From contig JAOACY010000092.1 of the NCBI GenBank assembly GCA_026417615.1, forward strand, positions 1-46,065: DNA of 46,065 nucleotides, in the 5' to 3' direction. The DNA is from Clostridia bacterium. GTDB taxonomy: Bacteria > Bacillota > Clostridia > Acetivibrionales > JAFADI01. The position numbers and the translations under genes were made by a program. This document shows positions 1 through 7,655 of the stretch, one piece after another (within the stretch, counting starts at the first letter, position 1; each line of letters opens with the position of its first letter). Under the pieces are notes generated by a model. It was not told where the DNA came from and searched no databases. It saw only the letters and a program-made list of their open reading frames with translations.

Positions 1-136
1 AAGTACTTATTTCCCCTGTCAGGTTTTGGGACTGAGTACCAAGATCCTATCATTTTAGGTATATTCTTCACTTTTCAAGGTGCACTTGCTTTGTGATAGC
101 TCCAGCACATGTTTTTCATACGTTACTTTACACTAT
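1..136 (+). mobile_element. Decayed insertion-sequence end (copy 1)
   Basis: This is the 3' end of a broken coding sequence that closely matches a second region near 39,600-39,755. Both translate to a tail with a GFG motif, a run of hydrophobic residues and a terminal FHTLL.T. Both share the 17-base DNA string TTTTTCATACGTTACTT followed by ACACT. In this copy the reading frame shifts at about position 90 and TGA/TAG codons interrupt it, so it is dead. Homology to copy 2 stops at about 130-136, where permease coding sequence begins, so this looks like the right end of an IS inserted in the permease gene. The transposase family was not recognised. Calling it an IS is an inference from the repeated end and the broken gene. 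Confidence 0.55.
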
Positions 137-628
137 CATAACGGAGCATTCAATTCAATCCTTGAGAATTTCGGCTTGTGTTTTCTTCAGATGGACTGGC
201 TAAGCGACACAAAGCTGGTTAATTTCACTCTGGCAGTAACGTCATTATGGAAATACAGCGGTCAGCACGTTGTAATATTCATTGCTGGTATAATGTCTAT
301 ACCATTTCAGTACTACGAAGCAGCAAAGATAGATGGAGCTAGTGCCTGGCAGCAGTTTTCTCATATAACCATACCGGGAATAAGCACAGTTATTAATCTG
401 CTTTTGTTTCTTAACATAAGAGGCTGCCTTATGATTTTCGACCTCCCGTTTGTTATGACAAATGGTGGACCAGGATATGAATCGTCTACCTTTATGGTTT
501 ATACAATAAATACAGCCTTTAAATTCAATCAATACGGAATGGCTTCAGCCATGGCAGTTATTCTCGTGCTGATTATAGCATTAGGGACATTTTTGCAGAA
601 CAAATACTTCATGGTAAAGGGGTGGTAA
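137..628 (+). pseudogene. Sugar ABC transporter permease, 5'-truncated (MalF/UgpA type)
   Basis: This is the C-terminal part of a binding-protein-dependent sugar permease. It carries the EAA loop (YEAAKIDGASAWQQF, then the IT.PG step) that docks on the ATPase, the downstream GGPGYES segment usual in the MalF/UgpA family, and about three membrane helices. Such permeases have close to 290 residues; only about 165 are present. Permease similarity starts near YHNGAFNSIL and upstream is IS-like sequence, so the N-terminal half has been lost or displaced. A GTG at 80 opens the frame, but its first ~19 residues come from the IS end. The partner permease starts 2 bases after the stop. Without an intact partner the transporter is probably inactive unless the N-terminus lies elsewhere. 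Confidence 0.7.
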
Positions 629-629
629 A

Positions 630-1487
630 GTGCAAGTGAGTTATATAAGAAACAAATCGGAATTAAAGAGCTTGATTAGTTTGGTAATCAAATATGCTGT
701 ATTAATTACAATTGTAATTTTTGTTTTTACCCCGTTATACATTATAGTTTCAACATCATTAAAAACACCAAAAGAAGTTTCTTCTTTGACTCCGCTAGCA
801 CTCCCGCAAGGTATTTACCTGGGGAACTTTATAAAAACCTTCAAAGAAGCAAATATGCTCAATGCATTCAAGAACTCATTAATTATTGCCGGAGTTAGCG
901 TATTTTTCAATGTTATTATTGGAGCAATGGTTACATATATAATTTCAAGGTTTGAGTTTGGGTTGAAAAAATATGTGCTTGGAATATTTTATGCAGCAAT
1001 GATGATACCCTTTTATACGACTGAAATTGCCAGATTCAAGCTTATAAACAGCTTAGGTTTGTTTAATACGCTTTGGGCTCCGATAATTATATATGTTGGA
1101 GCAGATATGATGCAGATATTTATTTTCAAACAGTACATGGATAAAATACCCGTTTCACTTGATGAAAGTGCAATGATTGAAGGTGCAAGCTTCTTTAGGA
1201 TATTTACCTCTGTTATTTTTCCTCTGACAATCCCTGCTGCGGCAACCCTAGCCATAATTAAATTCGTTGAAATAACTAATGACATGTACATTCCATACCT
1301 TTATATACCTTCTATCAAATACAAAACCATGACTACAGCTTTATTAGAATATGCCGGTCAGTTTACTATAAATTGGGCAAATATATCTGCCTGTATGATT
1401 TGGATTATTATACCTACACTGCTGCTGTATATTGCATTTCAGAAGCAAATTCTCTCAGGCATAACTGCAGGATCAGTAAAGGAATAA
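630..1487 (+). CDS. Sugar ABC transporter permease (MalG/UgpE type)
   Basis: This is the second inner-membrane subunit of a carbohydrate ABC importer, 285 aa, the usual length for the family. It has about six predicted membrane helices, the first at residues ~22-45 ending in PLYIIVSTSLKTP, the typical N-terminus of this family. The EAA loop is DESAMIEGASFFRIF followed by FPLTIPA at about 178-200. The GTG start lies 2 bases after the upstream stop and uses the purine-rich AAAGGGGTGG at the end of the previous gene, so the two are translationally coupled. No ATPase gene is visible here; clostridial sugar importers often share a distant MsmK-like ATPase. The substrate cannot be read from the sequence; the next gene suggests a polysaccharide-derived oligosaccharide. 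Confidence 0.88.
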   Translation: MQVSYIRNKSELKSLISLVIKYAVLITIVIFVFTPLYIIVSTSLKTPKEVSSLTPLALPQGIYLGNFIKTFKEANMLNAFKNSLIIAGVSVFFNVIIGAMVTYIISRFEFGLKKYVLGIFYAAMMIPFYTTEIARFKLINSLGLFNTLWAPIIIYVGADMMQIFIFKQYMDKIPVSLDESAMIEGASFFRIFTSVIFPLTIPAAATLAIIKFVEITNDMYIPYLYIPSIKYKTMTTALLEYAGQFTINWANISACMIWIIIPTLLLYIAFQKQILSGITAGSVKE

Positions 1488-1514
1488 TAAAATATAAATA
1501 AATGGAGGGTTTTT

Positions 1515-2993
1515 ATGTTAAAAAAGTTTTGTGTATTACTGACAACCATGCTTACGCTGGTATGTATTCTGGCCATGTCAGCATCCGTGGTCAACTATGG
1601 CTCATCTATGTATTTCTCGGCAAACAAGCATGTAGAGTACTCAAGAATTATCAAGCTTTCGGATGGCAGCTTCTTAGCAGCTTTTTCTGCGGACGACCTA
1701 ACTTCTATCAGGTTCTTCAAGAGTACAAACAATTGTTCCAGCTTTTCCGCAGTGTCAACCTTTACAGACAACAGTGATTCCAATCTTCCCAATATTGGTG
1801 CACAAACTATTTTTGAAGTTACACCCGGTACAATTCTTCTTGCTTACAACCAGTTTGACAATTCAACCCAGAGCAAGGGCACTAAGCTTAAAATCTGGAA
1901 AAGTACAAATGGGGGTTCAACATGGACTTTCTTAAGCCAGGTCGAGAATCTTACATGGAACTGGGAGCCTGAATTCTGTATATCTTCTGACGGGAAACTG
2001 CAGCTTTACTATTCATATTCCGGTACAACAATGGATATTTTAGCTCAAGCTATAATAAGAAGAGAATCCTCAGATAACGGTAACACTTGGAGTAGTATCG
2101 CAACCTGTGTTGGCCAGGTTGGATCAGCTAATCAAAATGTTGGTATGCCGAGAATATGCAAAAAAGGTTCAACATATTTTATGGCATTCGAATATTACGA
2201 CGATAGTGCTTGTGTCCACACTGCAACTTCATCTGACGGTAAAACTTGGAGTGCTATTGGTCCGGCGGTTAAGGTTCCAAACGACTCTACCAGTTTTTGG
2301 ATGTTGTCAACTCCAACTATTTCCTCAGATGGTACTAGCCTCTTTTGCATGGGTAAATCCTACATGAAGTATTTATGGGAAGCAGCACCAAATAACGGAA
2401 AAGTATGCCTTCGCAGCACAGATAATGGGAATACATGGAGTGAAATGGATTTGCCGTTCCAATTGCAATGGATTGATGGCAAGGGTAATTACAGTCCAAC
2501 ACTTCTGCCGCTTTCATCTTCACAGATATTTCTAATTACAAACAGCGAAAACACAGGGCATGAAATAAGATACGGCGTTGGGGCAATAACTGCTGCAATT
2601 GTTAAAGTAAATGATGCAACTAAAGGAACCGCAAACGAGCAGTTTAATTTTGTGGGAAGATGGAGTTCTGGATGGGATGGAGGATCTTACAACAGTGACA
2701 CCCACTGGTCTAATACTGCAAATAGTTATTATCAGATGAGCTTTATCGGAACGCAGATAAAAATATTTGCTAAAAAAGGCACAGACATGGGTAATATGGC
2801 TGTATCAATAGATGGTGGCACAGAAACTGTCGTAGATTTATATCAGAGCAGCACACAAAAACAGCAGTTGCTTTGGACCAGCCCTGTTCTCGCAAGCGGT
2901 CAGCATACTATAAAAGTACGGGTAACTGGAACAAAAAACAACAACTCAAATAATACTTATGTTAATGCAGATTTTGTTGAGATTATTAAATAA
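1515..2993 (+). CDS. Secreted BNR-repeat (sialidase-fold) protein with C-terminal carbohydrate-binding-like domain
   Basis: 492 aa. A signal peptide is visible at residues 1-~25 (KKF followed by a hydrophobic stretch). Four Asp-box motifs of the form S.D.G.TW (STNGGSTW, SSDNGNTW, SSDGKTW, STDNGNTW) mark a beta-propeller of the sialidase/GH93 type. Residues ~375-492 form a separate beta-rich domain with WSSGW, an SIDGG turn and a terminal ADFVEI, resembling galactose-binding-fold modules. No dockerin is present, so it is probably not cellulosomal. The sialidase FRIP motif was not found, so exo-arabinanase (GH93-like) or a lyase-like role is as likely as sialidase. The ATG at 1515 has GGAGGG at 1503-1508. 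It follows the permease genes by 27 bases and probably feeds them substrate. Confidence 0.72.
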   Translation: MLKKFCVLLTTMLTLVCILAMSASVVNYGSSMYFSANKHVEYSRIIKLSDGSFLAAFSADDLTSIRFFKSTNNCSSFSAVSTFTDNSDSNLPNIGAQTIFEVTPGTILLAYNQFDNSTQSKGTKLKIWKSTNGGSTWTFLSQVENLTWNWEPEFCISSDGKLQLYYSYSGTTMDILAQAIIRRESSDNGNTWSSIATCVGQVGSANQNVGMPRICKKGSTYFMAFEYYDDSACVHTATSSDGKTWSAIGPAVKVPNDSTSFWMLSTPTISSDGTSLFCMGKSYMKYLWEAAPNNGKVCLRSTDNGNTWSEMDLPFQLQWIDGKGNYSPTLLPLSSSQIFLITNSENTGHEIRYGVGAITAAIVKVNDATKGTANEQFNFVGRWSSGWDGGSYNSDTHWSNTANSYYQMSFIGTQIKIFAKKGTDMGNMAVSIDGGTETVVDLYQSSTQKQQLLWTSPVLASGQHTIKVRVTGTKNNNSNNTYVNADFVEIIK

Positions 2994-3012
2994 TTGAAGT
3001 TAAAGATCCATA

Positions 3013-3055
3013 GCAAAGGCACTAAAACATATTTTAGTGCCTTTGCCCTTTTAAA
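3013..3055 (+). terminator. Rho-independent terminator of the transporter/BNR operon
   Basis: A perfect 15-bp stem (GCAAAGGCACTAAAA pairing with its complement at 3032-3046) with a CATA loop is followed by CCTTTT. It lies 20 bases after the BNR gene stop and just before the end of the convergent URO-D-like gene. Confidence 0.9.
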
Positions 3056-3059
3056 GCAA

Positions 3060-4151
3060 CTAGAATTTCCCCTTACACTTCTTTTCCGCTTCTTTTATGA
3101 AATCATCAGCTTCCTGCGGACTGTTCAACATATCATAGACATCAATATATAGGCCTTCAGGCGACAGATAGTCCAGCATATCAAGGGCTTCCCTGCAGCT
3201 TGCCCATGTATGTATGCTTTTGCCTTTATTCTGTATTTTCTTTAGCAGGTCGGGCCATTGCACTGGATTTGGTGCCCCTGCCCCTGGCTGCCATTGAATG
3301 GCATTTAGTTCCTTGATTTCCAGCAGGCTGTCGAGGTGGCACACCATTCCCGGACCATCCAGATGGAAAATTGAATAAGGCAATTCTCTGCACTGCTTTT
3401 CAATTTCAGGGAGGGCAAACTCCTGGAACATTGCAGGTGAAATCATCGCTGCAAAATCGCATTGAAGTGCGTGGCATAATCCGGGGGACCATACCGCAAG
3501 CCATGAGAGAGACCCGCCGTCATTTGTATTCCTTGTTATATCATAAAGCCGGTTAAGACATTTGAACCATATTTCAAGTATCTTATCCCTGGCCGCCTTT
3601 ACCTCGTCAGGATAGTCCGTCAGGTCATATAGAAGCTCTTGAGTACCCCTTAGATGTGCAATTATGTCTATTACTCCGCTTAAGTCTGTCTGATTTACAA
3701 AAAACTTTCCTTTGCCCATTTCACTGGCGGTCTGGGTAATTTCCATGGTTTTCTTCCACATGAAGCTGTTTTCATCAAATTCAAAGCTATCCTTCTCCCA
3801 ATCCTGGATTATGTGCTCAAACCACACGGTATAGCTCTCCAGGTTGTATTTGCACCCAAGATATGCCGCCGTGACTCCCGGGCCAAGATTTACATTCACC
3901 ATCGGAAGCGCTTCGGCTGCAAAATATGTGTTCTCAAAATAATTGACATATCTTTTCAGGATTTTTTCAGTATTGAACCAGTGATCCTCAAGCGTCTCAT
4001 CATCCCTGTTTTTCCCCCAGGATGGATTTTCATGTTTTACTCCCTTCACTGCCTTTACGCTCAATAGGCACCTTTCTTCATTAGCCTGATGCCAGTATGC
4101 CTCGAACATTTTTTTAGCCCTTTCCCAATCTGGTTTGTACAAGTATTCCAT
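3060..4151 (-). CDS. Uroporphyrinogen decarboxylase-fold protein (MtaA/CmuA-like)
   Basis: 363 aa, a member of the URO-D-like TIM-barrel superfamily, which includes heme URO-D and corrinoid methyltransferases such as MtaA and CmuA. Visible family features are the LGPGV segment (~91-95), the FHLDGPG strand (~272-278), IQWQPGAG (~294-301), and the C-terminal HTWAS and LYIDV strands. True HemE hallmarks near the N-terminus were not seen and no heme genes are nearby, so a metabolic methyl-transfer or unrelated decarboxylase role is more likely than heme synthesis. The ATG has AGGAG 10 bases upstream. It is divergent from the AraC regulator, which probably controls it. The substrate is unknown. 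Confidence 0.72.
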   Translation of the reverse strand: MEYLYKPDWERAKKMFEAYWHQANEERCLLSVKAVKGVKHENPSWGKNRDDETLEDHWFNTEKILKRYVNYFENTYFAAEALPMVNVNLGPGVTAAYLGCKYNLESYTVWFEHIIQDWEKDSFEFDENSFMWKKTMEITQTASEMGKGKFFVNQTDLSGVIDIIAHLRGTQELLYDLTDYPDEVKAARDKILEIWFKCLNRLYDITRNTNDGGSLSWLAVWSPGLCHALQCDFAAMISPAMFQEFALPEIEKQCRELPYSIFHLDGPGMVCHLDSLLEIKELNAIQWQPGAGAPNPVQWPDLLKKIQNKGKSIHTWASCREALDMLDYLSPEGLYIDVYDMLNSPQEADDFIKEAEKKCKGKF

Positions 4152-4258
4152 ATAATCAGCTCCTATTCATAATCTTAATTTGATTATATTGAAATTATCT
4201 AAATAATTCGTCCAATTTTTTAACCCTCTTGTATACTTTTTTATGAGAATTAAATGTC

Positions 4259-4287
4259 TTGAAGGAGACTATAGAACAATGTAAAAT
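4259..4287 (+). promoter_or_regulatory. Predicted sigma-A promoter of the araC-type gene
   Basis: TTGAAG and TAAAAT are separated by exactly 17 bases, 34 bases before the GTG start of the AraC-family gene. The opposite-facing URO-D-like gene starts at 4151, so the 169-bp gap is a shared divergent control region. Confidence 0.55.
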
Positions 4288-4320
4288 AAATATATCAACT
4301 AAAGAAATGAGGAACTTAAA

Positions 4321-5187
4321 GTGAATATTTTCAAGGAAGACATCCGCCTTCCATCGGATTTTCCTGTGAGAATAGGCAAAGCATGCATTGAAAGGCCTTT
4401 TTCAGGCGATAAGGTATACCACTGGCATGAATGCCTTGAAATAACCTATGTTAATTCTGGTTCCGGCTTTTATGAAGTCAACGGAATAACATATCCCATG
4501 TCAAAAGATGATGTAATTTTGTTTAACAACGTTGAGCCTCACGCATGGGGATGCAAACAAAACGAACATATGCTTGTTACAGTGTTGATTTTCAACCCTT
4601 CAGTCATCGCTTCAGGTGAGCTTGACTTATTTGACAATCAGTATCTCAAGCCTTTTAATCAAAGAGGCACAGCCTTCAGCAACAAGCTTGATGCCTCCCG
4701 TTCAGAGACAGGTCAGATCCTCCAGCTTATTAGGGACATTGAATATGAGATTTCCGGCAGAATGATTGGGTGGAAACTAATGACAAAGACAAAGCTTTTA
4801 AATATACTAACCCTGCTTATAAGACATTTTACAGATAGCCTTAAACCCTCAGAAGAATTGCATACAAAAGCAAGTCAACTGGAGGTGTTAAAAGAAGTTC
4901 TGGAATATATACATAAGAATTTTACCCGCTGTATTCGTCTTGACGAGCTGGCCTTTATGGCTCATATGAGCCCTAACTATTTTTCTGCATTTTTCAAGCA
5001 AACTTTAAGTTTGTCCCCCGTGGAATATATAACAAAATGCAGGATAGCCATGGCAGAAAGCCTTATTAAAACCACAAACCGCACACTGCTGGATATCGCC
5101 ACAGAATGCGGTTTTAACAATATGTCCAACTTCTACAGGGCTTATAAAAAGATTATGGGCTATACGCCCAGGGAGTTAAAAAAATAG
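4321..5187 (+). CDS. AraC-family transcriptional regulator with cupin N-terminal domain
   Basis: 288 aa. Residues ~15-110 form a cupin sensor with the typical HWHE metal/ligand strand and later an NNVEPHAWG strand. Residues ~185-285 form the double helix-turn-helix: LDELAFMAHMSPNYFSAFFK, then LLDIATECGFNNMSNFYRAY, ending in the family signature YTPRELKK. It starts with GTG. An upstream ATG at 4307 in another frame hits a stop at once, and GAGG at 4309 is the likely ribosome site. Regulators of this class bind small molecules, often sugars, and usually activate an adjacent gene. The divergent URO-D-like gene and the sugar-transport operon beyond it are the natural targets. The ligand is unknown. 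Confidence 0.9.
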   Translation: MNIFKEDIRLPSDFPVRIGKACIERPFSGDKVYHWHECLEITYVNSGSGFYEVNGITYPMSKDDVILFNNVEPHAWGCKQNEHMLVTVLIFNPSVIASGELDLFDNQYLKPFNQRGTAFSNKLDASRSETGQILQLIRDIEYEISGRMIGWKLMTKTKLLNILTLLIRHFTDSLKPSEELHTKASQLEVLKEVLEYIHKNFTRCIRLDELAFMAHMSPNYFSAFFKQTLSLSPVEYITKCRIAMAESLIKTTNRTLLDIATECGFNNMSNFYRAYKKIMGYTPRELKK

Positions 5188-5350
5188 TGCTCCCGGAAAT
5201 GGTTTCATACCTTCATTCATAAGTCCTTTATAAGTCTCAATGCTTAATATCTGTTTGGTAGCCTCCGGGATAAAAGCCATTTTCCTTATTGATATTTTCA
5301 AGGTTTTTATTCAACAAGACTGCACATATTGGGGCAAAGGCTGTAAAATT
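5188..5350 (-). other. Gene-free stretch with possible decayed coding sequence
   Basis: No intact gene lies in the 323 bases between the AraC gene and mecA. On the minus strand two overlapping frames read well for 20-40 codons each. One ends in FYPGGYQTDIKH. The other is a 34-codon ATG frame ending in GMKPFPGALFF, preceded by AAGGA. Joined by a frameshift they could be the remains of one protein, but no family was recognised. No obvious terminator for the AraC gene was seen. Confidence 0.25.
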
Positions 5351-5423
5351 AAAAGTGTATTTAAATATGTGATATGTTATAATAAAAATAGTTTTTTACT
5401 AAAAACCCTTATGTAAATTTTTC

Positions 5424-5456
5424 ATACTTCTCATTTTCCTAATAAAGAAGTATAAT
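5424..5456 (+). promoter_or_regulatory. Predicted mecA promoter overlapped by an inverted repeat
   Basis: TTCTCA (5428) and TATAAT (5451) are 17 bases apart, with a weak -35 and a perfect -10. A perfect 8-bp inverted repeat, ATACTTCT-N14-AGAAGTAT (5424-5431 and 5446-5453), spans both boxes, which is the position expected of a repressor operator. The regulator is unknown. Confidence 0.45.
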
Positions 5457-5510
5457 AGTGTATAAGAAATCTTGCAAGCTCAAATAAAATGTATTGTGGT
5501 GATGTTTAAT

Positions 5511-6137
5511 ATGAGAATAGAAAAAATTAACGAAAATAAAATAAAAGTAACCATTTCGCTGAATGACCTTGAGGAGCGCAATATAGATCTGGGATCCCTT
5601 AATTATAATTCCCCTGCCGCACAGGAATTATTCTGGGATATGATGGAGCAGGCTGAACTGCAGTTTGGCTTTAATACCACCGATTCGCAGCTTTGCATTG
5701 AGGCAGTGCCTGATTCCAACGAGGGTTTTGTTGTAACAATAACAAAGCTGGATGATGACGGTGACTTTGAATCAATTCATAAATATATAAAAAACAGGTT
5801 CAGAAAATCAGAGCTCCGTGCCAAAAGAAAAAACAGAAAAATATGTGCAACAGTTGTAATCTATTGCTTTGAAAGCTTTGAGGATATGTGCAGCGCTTGC
5901 AAAAAGCTTAATTTGATTTATGAAGGCGAAAGTACCCTATACAGATATAAAGATGCATACTATCTTATGATTACAAGAAACAGCTTTACAGATAACAATT
6001 CAAAAATGTTTGAAGCAATTCTTAATGAATATGGAAGGAAAATATCAAATACCAGCTTTTATGAAGGCTATTTGAACGAGCATGGAACAAGAATTTCCGA
6101 ATACAATGCCTTGGAAGTAATTAACAGATTTTTTTAA
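5511..6137 (+). CDS. mecA: MecA adaptor protein for ClpC
   Basis: 208 aa, the normal length for MecA. The N-terminal domain begins MRIEKINENKIKVTIS and includes the conserved ERNID, then the acidic, Phe-containing segment before a basic linker (~100-110). The C-terminal domain (~112-208) includes YRYKDAYYL and ends with EYGRKIS and an NALEVI helix. MecA brings substrates to the ClpCP protease and activates the ClpC hexamer in the cytoplasm. The ATG at 5511 is chosen because GTGGTG lies 7-12 bases upstream and the family starts MRIE or MEIE. ATGs at 5490 and 5502 are in frame but less well placed. It is monocistronic, with its own promoter and terminator. Confidence 0.88.
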   Translation: MRIEKINENKIKVTISLNDLEERNIDLGSLNYNSPAAQELFWDMMEQAELQFGFNTTDSQLCIEAVPDSNEGFVVTITKLDDDGDFESIHKYIKNRFRKSELRAKRKNRKICATVVIYCFESFEDMCSACKKLNLIYEGESTLYRYKDAYYLMITRNSFTDNNSKMFEAILNEYGRKISNTSFYEGYLNEHGTRISEYNALEVINRFF

Positions 6138-6139
6138 AA

Positions 6140-6166
6140 GCAGGGCTTCAAGCCTTGCTTTTTTAT
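6140..6166 (+). terminator. Rho-independent terminator of mecA
   Basis: GCAGGGCT and AGCCTTGC pair as an 8-bp stem (one G-U) with a 3-base loop, then TTTTTT. It overlaps the stop of the convergent VanW-like gene. Confidence 0.85.
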
Positions 6167-7533
6167 TTGTCCGATGCATTGCCAAAGGATTTGTCAACAC
6201 CCACATGCTGCAATGCATCAATGGGTGAATAGGTTTGGGCATAAATAAATTTTCTTTCTGTTTTTTCTCCTGCCTTGTCTATTTCAAGGTATACATTTAC
6301 CGAAATCCCATCTCTGCCCGGACTTATTATCTTTTTTTCACCCGGCTTCAATTCAGAGGTCTCAATACTTATTATTCCGGGCTGTCGCTTTTCAATGACA
6401 TCAATTGAAATCCCTCTGACCAGGCTGTCGCCTTTCGAGTCTCCTGCAATAGAAACCTCAACCGTATTACCTTTTACCTCCGCAAAAATTATCAAAGGAC
6501 AGTCTAATGAATTTTTAAATTTAAAATCTTCGATATTCCCAAACACTTTAACATCCAAACCCGGCTCTATGTAGTCAACAGTATTCGTATGGGGAACCTT
6601 GGTTATGTGCCTTCCCGGTATGCCGGCAAAAAGAAGTGCGCCGTGCAAGGTTGAAGCTACCTGGTTATATCCCTCATCATTCTGTTCCTTAATAAGCCCG
6701 GCCTTATTAAGATACTTGTTGAAGGAAAATTCCCCTGCCTTTTTACCCTTTTCGGGGTCAGCAGGTAAAATAAGAACCTTGTTTACCGCCCTTACAGCAC
6801 TTTTAATTGAATCCAAATTCTCGGCAGATTTAATCTCGGTAGAGTACCTTGATATAACTTTCCTTATTCCCTCCATCATATCCAAAGTAATTTCCGGCTT
6901 TACCACTTCAAGCTCAAACCTGTCTTCTTCCCTCAGCATTAGAACATCTCCGGAGTTGTTCCCCAAATCACGCTTAATTCGTTCAACTGTGTTTTCGATA
7001 TTTAAGGCTATTCCATTTACCTCCGGCTCCTTTATTATCTTATTATCCCTCAAATAAGCCTGGGCATTTGCAGGCGCCCTGAAAACCGATTCTGAAAGCG
7101 CTTTTAGTTCATCTTTGAGCTTTAATTCATTGATTCTGACTACAGGATTGAGCATCCTCTTTTCAGGAAAAAGAAAGCCTAAAACCAACCTGTCAAGGGA
7201 ACGGCCGCCTTGAGGTCCGCAAGCCGCTTCTACTGTGGCTTCAAAATCAATCTGTACGCCGATTTCATCCAACTTAAGCTTGTACTCCATGCTTGTGTTT
7301 TCAATTTTAATGGTCAGAGGCTTGTTCCATGAGCTATCCCGGCAGTAACTCTTCAGCTTGTCTGCCGCCGCAGACTTTTCCAATCCGCCGATTTGAACGG
7401 AAGCAACATATGTATTTGGGGGCACCCTGTCGCTGCTTGACAGATAAATGGCTATAAATCCAAGTATTATAGCCGTCACTGATTGGAATAATATAGTTAG
7501 AAATACTAGGGTATTTTTTTGCGGTTTTATCAA
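6163..7533 (-). CDS. Membrane-anchored VanW/YoaR-like protein with peptidoglycan-binding and G5 domains
   Basis: 456 aa. A single N-terminal membrane segment (~8-30) is followed by a VASVQIGGLEKS.A strand typical of YoaR-like peptidoglycan-binding repeats (~42-230), a VanW domain (~265-350, with AGEFSFN, GRHITKVPHTNTVDYIEPGLD and FKFKNSLDCPLIIF) and a C-terminal G5 domain (~365-440, with ELKPGEKKIISPGRDG). The VanW core normally contains GGG(I/V)CQ; here the corresponding stretch reads DEGYNQVAS, so the conserved cysteine is missing. The protein faces the cell wall. The function of VanW domains is not settled. It starts with TTG, with GGGAGTGG about 8 bases upstream. Shared terminators separate it from both neighbours, so it is transcribed alone. 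Confidence 0.82.
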   Translation of the reverse strand: MIKPQKNTLVFLTILFQSVTAIILGFIAIYLSSSDRVPPNTYVASVQIGGLEKSAAADKLKSYCRDSSWNKPLTIKIENTSMEYKLKLDEIGVQIDFEATVEAACGPQGGRSLDRLVLGFLFPEKRMLNPVVRINELKLKDELKALSESVFRAPANAQAYLRDNKIIKEPEVNGIALNIENTVERIKRDLGNNSGDVLMLREEDRFELEVVKPEITLDMMEGIRKVISRYSTEIKSAENLDSIKSAVRAVNKVLILPADPEKGKKAGEFSFNKYLNKAGLIKEQNDEGYNQVASTLHGALLFAGIPGRHITKVPHTNTVDYIEPGLDVKVFGNIEDFKFKNSLDCPLIIFAEVKGNTVEVSIAGDSKGDSLVRGISIDVIEKRQPGIISIETSELKPGEKKIISPGRDGISVNVYLEIDKAGEKTERKFIYAQTYSPIDALQHVGVDKSFGNASDK

Positions 7534-7594
7534 TATAATGCCACTCCCGGCTGGAATTTTATTGGTTTATTATGTTAATACCCTGACAATAACC

Positions 7595-7629
7595 AAAAAG
7601 TATAAAACTCTTTAAGTTTTATACTTTTT
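7595..7629. terminator. Bidirectional-looking terminator between the PRC-barrel and VanW-like genes
   Basis: AAAAAGTATAAAACT at 7595-7609 pairs perfectly with 7615-7629 across a 5-base loop. A T-run follows the stem on the plus strand and A/T flanks occur on both sides. It lies 26 bases past the stop of the PRC-barrel gene, on the minus strand. Confidence 0.8.
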
Positions 7630-7655
7630 TAAACAAATTATGATGCCGTAATATT

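Noticed and set aside
1515-2993. True sialidase (NanA-type)
   Set aside because: Asp boxes are present but the FRIP motif and an arginine triad could not be identified, and no sialic acid genes are nearby.
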